Assembly (NCBI GenBank): GCA_022578965.1 | Contig: MU400540.1 | Span: forward strand, 248,001-312,000 | Reading direction: 5' to 3' | DNA length: 64,000 nucleotides | Origin: Xylaria sp. FL1777 | Lineage: Eukaryota; Ascomycota; Sordariomycetes; Xylariales; Xylariaceae | Notes under the pieces: model-generated | Databases searched by the model: none | What the model saw: the letters and a program-made list of their open reading frames with translations, nothing else | What the model was told of the DNA's origin: nothing | Made by a program: the position numbers and the translations under genes | Shown: positions 36,159 through 46,894 of the stretch, in pieces | Position numbering within the stretch: the first letter of the stretch is position 1 | Layout: every line of letters starts with the position of its first letter

Positions 36159-37481
36159 ATGGCGTCCGTTAAGGCGGAACCTATAATCAAACCAGATCCT
36201 TCGATCAAGCCCGACCCCGATGCCATGAACACGTTACCTGGTGCTATGTCTGACGATGATATGTACGAAGATGCTGGCGATCTCGAATTTGCTGATTTCA
36301 ACCCTGCGAATCCTGCTGCAGCCGATGTCTACTTGACACATGTGCCCAAGTACCTCTACAATGCCTGGGCTCATTTAGACGACGACGAGGAAATACGCAT
36401 AGGGACTGTGCGCAAATGGATCGAGGTCGGCAAAGATGGCCGGCAAACTGTGCGTCTCAACTTCCCGCTGCTAAACTCTGAACTCGGGAATATACATTGG
36501 GTCTGACTATGGTTAGTAGGAAAGAATGGCACTGCTCTTAGACCATACCAAGGCAAACCACCAGTCCATTCCCAAAGAATATAAACTAGATATCAAGGAC
36601 ACGAACCTGGCCAATTCGTTCGTATTCACCGAACAGGACCTCCCTGGTTTCAAGTCCAGATCCCATGGAGCCAATAGCGACTTACCTCCTCATCTACGCC
36701 GCAGACAAGAGCAACAGCAGCAGCGTCCGGAGGAGAAGACGCAACCAGAAGGCGGCGTGAAGAAGAACAAATACCAACCCCGCTACAGGAAGGCCATTCC
36801 AAGTTAGTTTTTTCGTCTCTTTCTTCTGATACAGAACTGGCCTCCATACTAACGACTAGTATAGAGAAAACCACCCTAGCTGGGAGGCTGAGTCGTGAAT
36901 TCACTTGCTTGCCTGAGTGGACGGAAGAAACGCAACATATTTTGAGGGTGATGAATGATGATGCGATGAAGCCCAAGGTCGCAGCGAGCATCGTTAAGTC
37001 CTTCGACCCCAGTGGAGTTATCCAGGCTGGCGCACATGTGGCGAACGACAAATTCAGCAACCTTGTGGTAAGTGTTTTATTGGACTATCTACAGGGCCAA
37101 AACTGACACGTGTAGCGCACTGCTCCGGAGCAGAAGAACAAGAAGAAGCAGAAGGAAGAGAAGGCCGCCCGACTGCCACAGAGCGACCTACGCGATCGCA
37201 TCTTCCGTTGCTACGAACAGTATGCGTATTGGTCTCTGAAAGCATTTAAGCAGACCTTGAACCAGCCTGAGGCATGGCTACGCGAAAATTTGGAAGAGGT
37301 CGCCGTGTTGCATAAATCTGGGCGTTTTGCAAACTACTGGGAACTCAAACCAGAGTACAAGCGACTCAACGTGCAGTCAGTCGAAGGCGCACCTCCAAGC
37401 CCGGAACCGAATGATTCGGACTTTGACGGCGACGATGATAATATTGAGATGGAAGACGTTGTAAAATTGGATACTGATTAA
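36159..37481 (+). CDS. TFG2: Transcription initiation factor IIF subunit beta
   Basis: TFIIF-beta (RAP30/Tfg2) escorts RNA polymerase II into the pre-initiation complex. Four exons (36159-36500, 36553-36802, 36865-37067, 37116-37481) encode 386 residues. The N-terminus is acidic (KPDPSIKPDPD) and leads into the dimerisation domain (LTHVPKYLYNAWAHLDDDEE, IGTVRKW). The conserved IPKEYKLDIKDTNLANSFVF and TEQDLPGFKSR follow exon 1. The C-terminal winged-helix domain contains LRDRIFRCYEQYAYWSLKAF and LREVAVL-like LEEVAVLHKSGRFANYWELK. The tail is acidic. Intron 1 uses GTCTGA; reading past it meets TGA, so the splice is needed. Introns are 52, 62 and 48 bp. Confidence 0.93.
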
Positions 37482-38114
37482 TGACCGCTAGTGGAGTTGT
37501 ATGTTCAATAAGCATGGGAATCGGTGTTTCATGGGTTTGGTCTGGGCTTCTTACATCTTCGTTTCCGGCTGTACAACAAATAGATACCCCTAACGCCGAT
37601 TGTGACTCGGGATAGCTATTTAGGGGGGAAGGCAGTTTATAACTTCAGGGGGGACAAATATTCCGGGGCCTTGTAAGATATAATGGCGATTAATGCTAGT
37701 GAAACCGCACGTTTTCTAAGGCCATCACCCCAAACATATGTTCGATTTTCTTTTGCTTGATTTACGAATAGCTTGCCTATATATGATTTTTCACCTTAAA
37801 TAAATAGGAGTTTTAGACTTTCAACTGACCATGCTGACTACGCGTGCTGGAGCTCCTCTGGATAGACTTAGACCCGGCAACCAGGACTGACAAGTTGCTT
37901 TGTAAATTGCCCCTTTTGGCTGATAGACGAATATTGTCCAATCAGAGAGCCCCTTAATTGACTACACCCATATTTCCCACACCCATATTTCCCTTTCATC
38001 ACGCTATCTCCCACCCTTTCCTCCCCCTCTCTCTCGTATTTGCACGCTACGTCAACTGAGCGAGCAGATACCCCAGCTCTCTCTCCACTAATCTGGTCCG
38101 AAGTCACGCTGACA
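37482..38114. other. Intergenic region
   Basis: 633 bp between TFIIF-beta and the HAD gene (same strand). The C/T-rich block near 37990-38035 is probably the leader of the HAD gene. Nothing else is seen. Confidence 0.5.
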
Positions 38115-39101
38115 ATGAGCATCTTCCTGGATTTCGACGGGACGATCACAACTGAAGACACGGTGACACATCTCGCCAACTTCGCCCTGCGCTTCCAGTC
38201 CGAGCGCAAAGTCCAGGGCGAGAGTATAAATGGTGTTTCACTGGCGTCCGCCTCTACGCAAGTAAGGAACATCACTCCGTTGCCCGAGGTCGCAGCCCAG
38301 GGAGGACAAGAAGGAGAAAAAGGCGATCTCTCGTCCCGCTGGGACCACGTTGTCCACGCGTATGTAGCGGACTATAAGTCCCACGTCTCCTCATACGCGC
38401 CGTGCGCCGACGACCGGCTATGCGCCGAGGACGAGATCGCCTTCCTGCGCTCCCAGAAGCACGTCGAAACGAGGTCGCTGGGCCGCATCAACGAATGTGC
38501 ACTGTTCCGGGGCATCAGCCGCGACGCGTTCCGCGAGGCCGGGCGCCAACTGGTCCGCGACGGCACCGTGTGCCTACGGCCCGGATTCGTTGAGTTCGTG
38601 CGAGCTGCGCTGGCCAAGGGCTGGCGCGTCAACGTCGTCTCCGTGAACTGGTCGGCGGCCTTCATCGAGGGCGCGTGCGGGTTTGCTGAGGGCGAGGTTT
38701 GCGTTTTCGCGAATGAAGTGCGCGAAAATGACGGCGCTGTCCTTGGTCCAGGGGTCCTGGCTGGGAGTGCGTTGCTGACGGATGATAGGGAGGGCTCTGC
38801 GCGCGAGCAAGTTGGTAGGAACCTTACGAACTCGTGTGATAAACGTGACGCTGTTCGGGAAGTGTTGCGCATGCACGGTGTGCTAAACAAGCCTTTCTTC
38901 TACTTTGGAGACTCGACGACAGATATGGAGTGCTTGCTTGAGGCAGCGCGGGGTGTTGTGATTGCGGATGATGAGACGTCGAAGTTAATACAGACACTAA
39001 GGAGGATCGGGAAGCGAGTCCCGCATGTGCGTGATGCAGAAGCGGGCGAGGAGTTGGTATGGGCGTCGAACTTCGAGGAGACCATTGGGGTCCACGTTTG
39101 A
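38115..39101 (+). CDS. HAD-superfamily phosphatase (PSPase-like)
   Basis: Single exon, 328 residues. Motif I is FLDFDGTIT at residues 4-12 with both aspartates (D6, D8). Motif II is VVSVNWS near residue 174. A conserved lysine follows, and motif IV is FGDSTTDMEC near residue 266. The cap is an alpha-helical insert between motifs I and II, as in phosphoserine-phosphatase-like HAD enzymes. No signal peptide or membrane segment is seen, so it is probably cytosolic. The substrate is unknown; yeast YNL010W-type phosphatases are the closest class recalled. GC-rich codon use in the middle contrasts with the AT-rich accessory genes downstream. Confidence 0.85.
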   Translation: MSIFLDFDGTITTEDTVTHLANFALRFQSERKVQGESINGVSLASASTQVRNITPLPEVAAQGGQEGEKGDLSSRWDHVVHAYVADYKSHVSSYAPCADDRLCAEDEIAFLRSQKHVETRSLGRINECALFRGISRDAFREAGRQLVRDGTVCLRPGFVEFVRAALAKGWRVNVVSVNWSAAFIEGACGFAEGEVCVFANEVRENDGAVLGPGVLAGSALLTDDREGSAREQVGRNLTNSCDKRDAVREVLRMHGVLNKPFFYFGDSTTDMECLLEAARGVVIADDETSKLIQTLRRIGKRVPHVRDAEAGEELVWASNFEETIGVHV

Positions 39102-40973
39102 CCTGGCACAACAGACTGGTTCACGCTAGGTTAATGCAACAAAAACTGGTGACAGCTAGAAGCTCGCTTCATACTTGAGCTGTAAGTATCTGTCAATTCT
39201 CCTTTCCTCGCGCTTATGTATCACCAGAACTTCGCCAGAATAGCGAACTCGGCATGACAGTGGACTAAGTCGATTATGAGTGACAGCTCAAGAAGCCACT
39301 ACTGAGCGAACAGCTTTGCTTAGAACTGCCGCCCTCGCCACCAGGCTGCCCCCGCTTAGATTCCTCCCCAGTACTCTCCTTGGGACTGCACCTATGAAGT
39401 CCTAGTGTATCGCTTTTATGACGACGAGCCTCGGAACAAGGCGCCAGTTTTCTCCACAAACTCGAAGAGAACGAAGACTAGTACTGAATCCAACCCTAGA
39501 ACAATATTAGGTCAATCGTCAAATTGATACTATAGGAGGCGAATAACTATGGAAAACGTTGGCACATGTACTCTGTTGCCATAACCCTGCCTTGTATACA
39601 GAATATTCATCCGATTATGAGCCTGTGCAACGAGTTGGAGGTTTAAGATTTGCCTGTTTATCTATTAAGACCTCGGCATTCATTCTAGATATTTATGGCA
39701 AGTAGAAGAGCCGAAATGGTGTGTTTTCTATTTTGGAAATCTTCCTCTGTGATGGAATGGAGCCCTGTCGTCCTTAACAGTAGACTGGATGGTTGGGCTA
39801 TACAGTGTTTTCCATATTTATTCTAGGGCTTAATGGCAAAGAAGCCCATCTTTGTCTAAGCGGCCGGTTGATGTTCCTACAGGGCACTTCTTGAGCATAG
39901 GTGTGGCAATGATACATACCCATGAGCTTGACTTGGTTTTATCCACTGACAGAAATGAGAGCAAGCCTTGATGTCTGTTTGTCTGGTCGGGGCATTGCAC
40001 CATGTCCATTCCTGTCCCATATACTCCAACCTTTATCTTCGCCTTGTCTTCTTCCAATTTGGTTCCTTGCTGGCGGTTGGAAACCAAGTTCAGTTGCGCA
40101 CGCTATGTGTTAGGTTACACATAGGTGACGGAAATCTGTGTTCATATCGGTGTCCGGTGGATTTGAGCTCTGGCCTTGTTGGGAAAGCCTTGAGTTTGAT
40201 GGTAGGTTGATGGTAGGAAAATGGGCTTGTTCAATGCCTGGAGCCCATCTTTCGAGACCTTGCAGCAGCTGCAGCGAAAACAAATGCCTTGGCGAAAGCG
40301 GGAAAGCCTGAAGATGACTGTTTGTTGTGTGTTCTATTCATTAGGATATTCCTCAATTTTCTTACATGTGTAGGCGATGACCGCCCACGACGTCTCGAAT
40401 CGGCACATCCCACTTTATGCTGTGTACGACGAATTACATCGATGAATTCCAAGACGCAGGGCGACACGATCGGGTGGGCAACACGTAGTTCTCCCAAACC
40501 AACAAAATCAAAAGTTTTATTTTCGGTCTTTTTTTAGTCAATTTGGCACCATCGACACGCTGCAGCATTGTTGGCTTGAGCTCGGTTCGTTGGCATAGTG
40601 AGCTGGTGTTGGTCATGACTTGGGCCGGAACTCGAAGCAAAGCAATGGATGAGGGTTGTCCCACGTCTTTGGAGTCGTGTAACCAACTACCTGGGTAGGT
40701 ATATCTGCCTATGCGCTTTTGCAGCCCTAGAACAGGAGAAACTTTTATACATGACATAATCAGGCATGTATATAAATGCTAGCAATAGCGAGCTATCGAG
40801 CTTTTCTAGTTGAATTGAAATTGTTGTATAGCCTCTATATTTCGAAAAACTCCTCAATCATCTACCCCTTATCACCCTCCATCACTCTAAGTACATTCAA
40901 ATTCAAATCATAAACACCACCATATAGGCCCAGGTCTTCTTCTGTCAGTCGGCTCTGATTGGAGCGCTACGCC
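39102..40973. other. 1.9-kb intergenic region, no gene seen
   Basis: It contains the 3' end of the HAD gene and the promoter of the next gene. Short ORFs on both strands show no domain character. Confidence 0.5.
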
Positions 40974-42506
40974 ATGTCGTATCCGCTGCCGAACTCCGTG
41001 CCTTCGCGCCCGTCGACACCCCAGTTCCCAAGATATTCTTGCCAACCTCCAAACCGTCATCAATATTCTCGTTCTCCCCCACCATACGGCGGCCACCCGT
41101 CTTTAAATTATCCTACGTCGTATCCTCAGCCATTCTCAAGCCCCCGACGCCTGAGTTCTCCTCCGCCGTGTACTTCTCCACTCTTACACTATCAGCAACC
41201 AAGCACAGCTGAACACATAACCTCCGCCTATACGTGCGGTCATGCCTGGGATTTCCAGCAAGGAGACCAGAGGCGCCGCAATGGAGATGCTATACCTTCT
41301 ATCTACCACTGTTCGCAGCTCCTTGATTTCAAGCTTGAGAGGCCTAATAGGAGATCTCTAGCGGCCACCACGCTCTTACAGAAAGTGAGCCGGTACCCAG
41401 AGCACCAGGATCCCATTCCACATGGACTTCTACTTCACATGTGTCAGCATCTTTACGGGAGCATGTTAGACACTGTCAAGTTTCTTACTAGAGACCTACT
41501 TCAAATTGAAGAGGCCGATGCGGTGTCATGCAAGGCAACAATATGCCGTTTCGATAAAAGGGACACATGGAGAGTATACAAGTCACGACTGGGAGTGCAA
41601 GAGCATTTCTACTGTGCACCTCTCATCGAGGTTACTCTACCGTGGTTCCCAACTCGCGCGGCAATAAAAGAGGTCATCGAGGCTATAACGGATAGTTGCG
41701 GTGCTCTGGGGAAACACATGCAGCCGGCATATAAATTCAGGACTCACGCATATTCCTGGAAGTTCGAGCCTGGCACAGTCTACGAATCGGTTGATACCGG
41801 CCATCTGATAGCGAAGTCCATAATAAACGACTACAACCATGATGAGACAAATCATGAGGAAGAGCAGCAAGAGGAGGAACACCACGGACAGCTGATCACC
41901 TACACTGAGGAAGAAAGCTTCGAAATGAAGCCAGGTGATTGGCCAAGGAAATTGAACGACATCAAGAGAGAATGGCGATTTGGTCCAAACACAAACCAAT
42001 GCAAAGAAATTGTCAAGGGCGTGCTAGCTAAACTATTTAAGCTCGACCCTCGACACATATCAGTGTGGTTCTGGGTTAAGGATGTCGAATTCAACGATAC
42101 CAAGTGGTATCCTTGGGGGAGTCTAGACAATACATGGGGCTTGACAATAGCATCTCAAGAAGTCGTCCGGTACGACCCAGAGGAGGCCTGCAGGAGTGGC
42201 AAAAGACTAGGGAAATTAAGTCGCGCCATCAAGGAGAAGGAGCTTCGCGATGTTGCTCCGACTGTACGCATAGTCCTGCCGGTGGAGCGGAAGAACTTCG
42301 CAAAGGACGACGAGAATGTTAAATGGCTTCAGGAATGTGTGGAAGTCATCAGGGCCCAGCTATCTGTAGCATCCGCTTCTCATAGTCGAGCAGCGTTCTG
42401 CATTTCGTGGAAGAAGGAGAGAAGAGACTTTGCCGACTGGTTCGCTCCCCAAGTGGTCTACAAGCCCACCGGAGATGGCGAGGACTATATATTAGAAAGC
42501 ACGTAG
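40974..42506 (+). CDS. Unrecognised 510-residue protein with Pro-rich N-terminus
   Basis: The family is not recognised. The first in-frame ATG is 40974, giving MSYPLPNSVPSRPSTPQFPR. Residues 1-75 are Pro/Ser/Tyr-rich and disordered. The rest looks folded, with several Cys/His positions (CGHAWDF, YHCSQLLDF, LLHMCQHLYG) and Trp-rich segments (HISVWFWVKDVEF, KWYPWGSLDNTWGL). An acidic insert near residue 295 reads DETNHEEEQQEEEHHG. There is no signal peptide or membrane helix. Codon use is normal and the frame is long, so the gene is real. It resembles fungal effector-like or heterokaryon-type orphan proteins only in general appearance. Confidence 0.8.
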   Translation: MSYPLPNSVPSRPSTPQFPRYSCQPPNRHQYSRSPPPYGGHPSLNYPTSYPQPFSSPRRLSSPPPCTSPLLHYQQPSTAEHITSAYTCGHAWDFQQGDQRRRNGDAIPSIYHCSQLLDFKLERPNRRSLAATTLLQKVSRYPEHQDPIPHGLLLHMCQHLYGSMLDTVKFLTRDLLQIEEADAVSCKATICRFDKRDTWRVYKSRLGVQEHFYCAPLIEVTLPWFPTRAAIKEVIEAITDSCGALGKHMQPAYKFRTHAYSWKFEPGTVYESVDTGHLIAKSIINDYNHDETNHEEEQQEEEHHGQLITYTEEESFEMKPGDWPRKLNDIKREWRFGPNTNQCKEIVKGVLAKLFKLDPRHISVWFWVKDVEFNDTKWYPWGSLDNTWGLTIASQEVVRYDPEEACRSGKRLGKLSRAIKEKELRDVAPTVRIVLPVERKNFAKDDENVKWLQECVEVIRAQLSVASASHSRAAFCISWKKERRDFADWFAPQVVYKPTGDGEDYILEST

Positions 42507-43139
42507 GTGGACTAGTGATGGTTGTTCGTGGAAACCCAGGAAAAAGAATGAAAGACCATGACAAAGGGGCTACTGTGTAATTTTATCAAATAAAAAAGTC
42601 ATATAAATAAAGGTCCGTTAGAAGGTCGAATTACACTATAGGTAAGAATAGCTTCAGTGGCTAATTCACTCCACACCAGCACGTTGTCACCTTATGGCGG
42701 CTTCTGATTCTTAGCCCCTTCACACACCTTGACTATCTAAAAGAAGGAGGTATGGGTGCTCGAAAGGTATACATAGCTAAATGTAGTCAGGGCTTTTGAA
42801 TATGTGTGTTTCGGGGATATTCAATCATGCTGGAAGGCCCTCTTAGTCACTAAATAAACCTAACACCAAAAAGGGGGCGTGAACTCAGTAGCATGAGTCT
42901 CGTCCGAGCTCTCGAGCCTGATGACCGTAGAAATTCATTGTTTCATTTGATCAAACCCAGCCCTGACGGTGACGCGTTCCGCAGGGCTGTTCCAAATACT
43001 AGTCCAATCCAATACACTACCATTTGTACCATTTCTTGCAACATCCATCATCTACTCAGCGGGATTCTCGTCAGGTGAGCACTTCCAAGCTCTATTACGC
43101 TCAAAGTACTCAACTTAATTTAATAGTAGAGTCGTCAAA
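42507..43139. other. Intergenic region
   Basis: 633 bp, increasingly AT-rich. No gene was seen; it precedes the FAD-oxidoreductase relic. Confidence 0.5.
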
Positions 43140-43675
43140 ATGACTACGACTGTGAAGGCCGACACTGATACCCTAGAGTACGCTGTGGACGCATTCCGGG
43201 CCGCATTGGACAAGTTGGAAGGGGTAGAGAACCTGCTGTTGTCAATCACATTCGAGCCGATTCCGGTGTCCCTGATTGAGCAGTCAATCTCACGCGGCGG
43301 GAACTCCCTAGGTCTCAAACCATCAGACGGGCCGCTTGTTGTAGTGTTGCTCTATGCCTCCTGGATAAGTCTAGCGATGATCAGAGAGTCTATGACATTA
43401 GCAAGTAGGGACTTCAAAGTATCGAGGCTCAAGTGTTGAAAAACAACGTATATTCGCCTTATTTGTATATGAACTACGCATTACTTCTCCAGGATCCCAT
43501 TGCTTTCTATGGTTCGGAGATGAAATCGAACTTGCAGGTTGTTCAGTACAAAATACGACCTAGATGGATTCTTTCAGACAGAAGGCGTAGGGCCATGGAA
43601 GATATAAGGTTGGAGTTAGAACCTCAACCCTCTTCAAATCGCAATATGAATTGCCCCTTTTCACTTTTGTGTTGA
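43140..43675 (+). pseudogene. C-terminal relic of an FAD-linked (BBE-type) oxidoreductase
   Basis: The text matches only the C-terminal third of berberine-bridge/6-hydroxynicotine-oxidase-like FAD enzymes: VKADTDTLEYAVDAFRAALD, ISRGGNSLGLKPSDGPLVVV, then YLYMNYALLLQDPIAFYG and LQVVQYKIRPRWI (the family's K-YDP-GVFQ end). After VVLLYASW near 43368 the homologous text continues in another frame (SSDDQRVYDISK), meets TAG at about 43408, then resumes (GLQSIEAQVLKNNVYSPYLY). The FAD-binding N-terminal two thirds are absent upstream. Truncation, a frameshift and a stop all point to a dead gene. Confidence 0.75.
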
Positions 43676-43868
43676 AGGGTATCAAACGGTATTAGCGTGT
43701 AACATGCTTTCAGTATATAAAAAAGGCCTACCTTTACTCGTTTAAGCACTATTTCAAATAAACTCAATGACGAACAAATTGATCAAAAAGAACGTATTAT
43801 CATTAAACCAACAAGTGACTAATTGCTAGTGTTAAATTTAGTGGTATAGGTTTAGCTATGTAGTAACG

Positions 43869-44126
43869 TTAAGAGCGCTTGCGCTGTTCTTCCATATCAC
43901 GATAGACTTTATCGATGTATTCGCCGGCACCTGAAAGACGTAGGATATGTACAATAGCACAATGGACATCTAACAGTCGATGCGACGGAGCCTCGATTAT
44001 CCGCCCGGGAGTGAGATAAAGCTCGCGGGTTGGAGAAAATGCTGGTCACCGGAAGAAATGGTTTTCGGAAACATGTGTTCTGATCGTGTAGGTATGATCG
44101 TTATCAGGAACTGGTTCAAAGTAGAC
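43869..44126 (-). pseudogene. Gene fragment A: C-terminal module shared with fragment at 48.6 kb
   Basis: Read on the minus strand, the frame gives VYFEPVPDNDHTYTIRTHVS, then an in-frame TGA (44046-44048), then PAFSPTRELYLTPGRIIEAP, a short link, HILRLSGAGEYIDKVYRDME and TAA at 43869. The LYLTP ... HILxLSxAGEYID pattern is recalled from the C-termini of fungal HNH-nuclease-like proteins; this family name is an inference. The same pattern occurs on the plus strand at 48558-48875. No start or upstream exons are seen, and the fragment sits 50 bp past the stop of the J-domain gene. Confidence 0.6.
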
Positions 44127-44174
44127 CTAGAAACCACTAAACCTAACAGATGAGCTAGCTCACCTTGCTATCAT

Positions 44175-44951
44175 TCAGCTATCTAGAAATCCGACCAACG
44201 TCGCGTATACATAAGAATACAGGAAACCGCGAGGCAGATCCACCTCACGTCGGACTAATACAGCATCTAACTTTGAAGCGAGTTCCCGCGTGAGCAGGAT
44301 GTGGGAATTCGCACTTTTAATAGCGGACTCATAGGCCGCGCGCGCCGTCGACCCTTGATCGCGGAGACGCCCTCTGGCCTCCCTAACGTTATTTCTGATC
44401 CCCATGTTTATGGCAATGACCTGGCTGAACAACGAGATGATATCCGATGATGGCCCCGACCGTGGTACTAGACGACGGAATGTAGACAGCATACGATCTA
44501 GGTCGCTGTCTAGGCGTTCGAGGCGTCTGATTGTGGCATTGCTAACGTGATCGGGGTCACTCCTCGTTTCTTGAGGCGTGGTACGTTGTGATGGAGTTTT
44601 CTTTTCTGAATTGCTGGCTTCACTAGGCCTACTGGACTGATTGGGATTGCTAGGCTTTCCGGTCGTATTAATCGAATTTTTCTTTATGCGTCTTGCCTGG
44701 TCATATTTTCGACGTTTTGTAGGGTCAATGAGAGTATCACGGGCTTCAACGATTTCCACGAATCGCTCATGGTTGTGCTGTTCCCGAACTTTCTTCTCTG
44801 CTTCTGTTTCGACACCGCTGGGGGGAATTGTCGATGCGTTCGCTTTATCTGGGTGCAACTTCAGACTCAACCCTCTGAATGCTTTCTGGATTGTGGCCAC
44901 GTCGGCATCATTGGCAACGTTAAGCACCTTGTAGAAATCAACTGACGACAT
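44175..44951 (-). CDS. Small J-domain (DnaJ-type) co-chaperone
   Basis: J-domain proteins stimulate Hsp70 ATPase activity through the HPD motif. Single exon, 258 residues. The J domain spans residues 4-85 and includes FYKVLNV, HPDK at residues 33-36 and the helix IV end RRKYDQARRIKK. An insert between helices II and III (NASTIPPSGVETEAEKK) is longer than usual. Residues 90-135 are Ser/Thr/Pro/Asn-rich. The rest is helical (RRLERLDSDLDRMLSTFRRL) with no zinc-finger or substrate-binding domain, so it is a class C (type III) J protein. Its partner and location are unknown. Confidence 0.82.
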   Translation of the reverse strand: MSSVDFYKVLNVANDADVATIQKAFRGLSLKLHPDKANASTIPPSGVETEAEKKVREQHNHERFVEIVEARDTLIDPTKRRKYDQARRIKKNSINTTGKPSNPNQSSRPSEASNSEKKTPSQRTTPQETRSDPDHVSNATIRRLERLDSDLDRMLSTFRRLVPRSGPSSDIISLFSQVIAINMGIRNNVREARGRLRDQGSTARAAYESAIKSANSHILLTRELASKLDAVLVRREVDLPRGFLYSYVYATLVGFLDS

Positions 44952-46315
44952 AATTGCTGGATGTTGATTTTATCTCCGGCTTGAGAGTCGGTGCGATGAG
45001 CGTCCATGTATTTATATACTTTCATACTGACAAGCGATCGGGCATTGTATTGAACAATGGGGCTGTTCTGTCCCTCTCGGCGCCTTAAAACAAGGCCGTC
45101 CAGCCATAATGACTTCATTATAATATAGCTTCCAGTCATTAAATCCTACGTAAATTAGAACTATTGTTCTTAACTGCAAATAGGAAAGTACCCGTAAAGA
45201 TGCTAAGTTCTGTACTTCCTAAGCACAGGCAATGCTGAAAATGAAATAGTGCCCGGGGCATTACAGCATTGAAGACAATGAGAAAGCAAACAAAATATCA
45301 AAAAGAGATCCTAACTACTATATCTAAGTCACAATGGGGCAAAGGGCTTGTGATACGTTAATGCCTGGGAGACAGCGTGACCCCTGTATTGAGTTAGCAT
45401 TAGAGGCCAGATTTATGCTACACAAATTGAAACCTAGGGCGTATAATCTAAGAAAAGTAGTTCTATTGATGAAGATAGGAAAATTGTCATAATAATACGA
45501 TCATTTAGCTATATTAGTTCCAAAAGAATGTGTCCTCTTCGGTGGCTCATATTCTGTCGTTGCTTTGAACTGTATGAATTTTAGGGCAAATACCTCCTAT
45601 ATGTTGATGAACTATAATGCTAACGCTTATTCTACACCCCTCTATAATAGCTAGCAATAATTAGTCGGTTTGGATATTTCTTTCATCTAACGTTTGATAC
45701 TATCATAACGATATGTATTCTAAAAAACAATAACTCTGTTGCGTTCAAACATATCGAACAAATTACAAGTGAGTGTAATTACGTTTGATCAAGCGCTAAT
45801 ATAATTCAGAACTCCGATTGTGAGCAATCCTCAAGTTGATAGCCCCTTACCAGCTGTTAATCAGCTCCTGCCTGTAACCTGGTAGCAGGCTTGTATTCCA
45901 TATGGTACTAGATGTTGAAGTCTTACGACCTAAATTCCAAAACTATACTATCGACTGACCTTCTATAGTTACCAACGAAAAAGAAGAATTAGAAACTCAA
46001 GAATTACTAGCCTTTGTTCTTTGATTCTTTGTTGGGTCTTGAAATTTAAATATACGCGTTTGTTAGTACAAACACAATGCCTTACATTTTCAAACAGCAT
46101 TCTATGGGAAAATAACAATGTCATTGATTCTATCAAATAGGGTGTTTGAGCTTCACTTACTCACCCAGATATCCTTGCATATAAATATTTAGCGGCACCT
46201 CTATCTGTAGATTTTGCTCTTACATTATCAACAAACCACTAACATACAGCACTCAGAATCTTTATCAGCAATCATATTTGTCACCTACTCACTTTTAGAC
46301 TCACAATATTTCACT
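44952..46315. other. AT-rich intergenic DNA
   Basis: 1.36 kb, visibly AT-rich with no ORF of note. It separates the divergent J-domain gene and SKP1 paralog and presumably holds both promoters. The composition suggests old repeats, possibly mutated by RIP. Confidence 0.5.
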
Positions 46316-46894
46316 ATGTCTTCCATCCCCATGGCAACTGTCGTCAGCAATGACGGCTTCGAGATTCAAGCGAGTCTCCTTGCTGTCAAGCAAAGCATCA
46401 CCCTTGGGACTATGTTGGAGCTCCTTGACGAGGACCAGACTACTGATCTACCTATTCCTGTGCCAGAAGTTGATGGCGAAACTCTACAAAAAATAACTGA
46501 ATGGTGCGAGTATCATCGCGAAGATAGCATTTCAGAACAAGACAAGCAGCAAAAAACACCCGAAGGCAAGAGGAAGAAGGTAAGGGCGTCAAGATGGAAC
46601 ATTCCAAAGTGGGACGCCGATTTCTTAGCGAGTGTTGATAATAATTCGCTGTTAAAACTCGCTAATGCGGCCAACTACTTGGAGATTCCCATTCTTCTGC
46701 AATACACGATCTACAAGATTGCTCAAAAGTTGGTAGGTATGAGTACTCAAGAGATGAGAGAATTTCTGAATATCCAGAACGACTTCTCTGCTGAGGAGGA
46801 AGCATCCATACGGGCAGCCAACGCTTGGGCGATACCTCCCCGTGCTATACGCGCTGAACGCGCTGAACACCTTGTACGCGATCCAAATGCGTAG
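46316..46894 (+). CDS. Divergent SKP1-like protein
   Basis: SKP1 links F-box proteins to cullin in SCF ubiquitin ligases. This intronless gene encodes 192 residues from ATG 46316. The N-terminal BTB/POZ-like part (VVSNDGFEIQASLLAVKQS, TLGTMLELL) and the C-terminal Skp1 domain (LLKLANAANYLEIPILLQY, MREFLNIQNDFSAEEEASIR) are both present. The canonical cysteines and the terminal NEWC are changed to NAWAIPPRA, with a 15-residue tail. A lysine-rich linker (KTPEGKRKKVRASRW) replaces the usual acidic loop. AT-rich flanks, lack of introns and the divergence point to a lineage-specific paralog rather than the housekeeping SKP1. Confidence 0.85.
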   Translation: MSSIPMATVVSNDGFEIQASLLAVKQSITLGTMLELLDEDQTTDLPIPVPEVDGETLQKITEWCEYHREDSISEQDKQQKTPEGKRKKVRASRWNIPKWDADFLASVDNNSLLKLANAANYLEIPILLQYTIYKIAQKLVGMSTQEMREFLNIQNDFSAEEEASIRAANAWAIPPRAIRAERAEHLVRDPNA

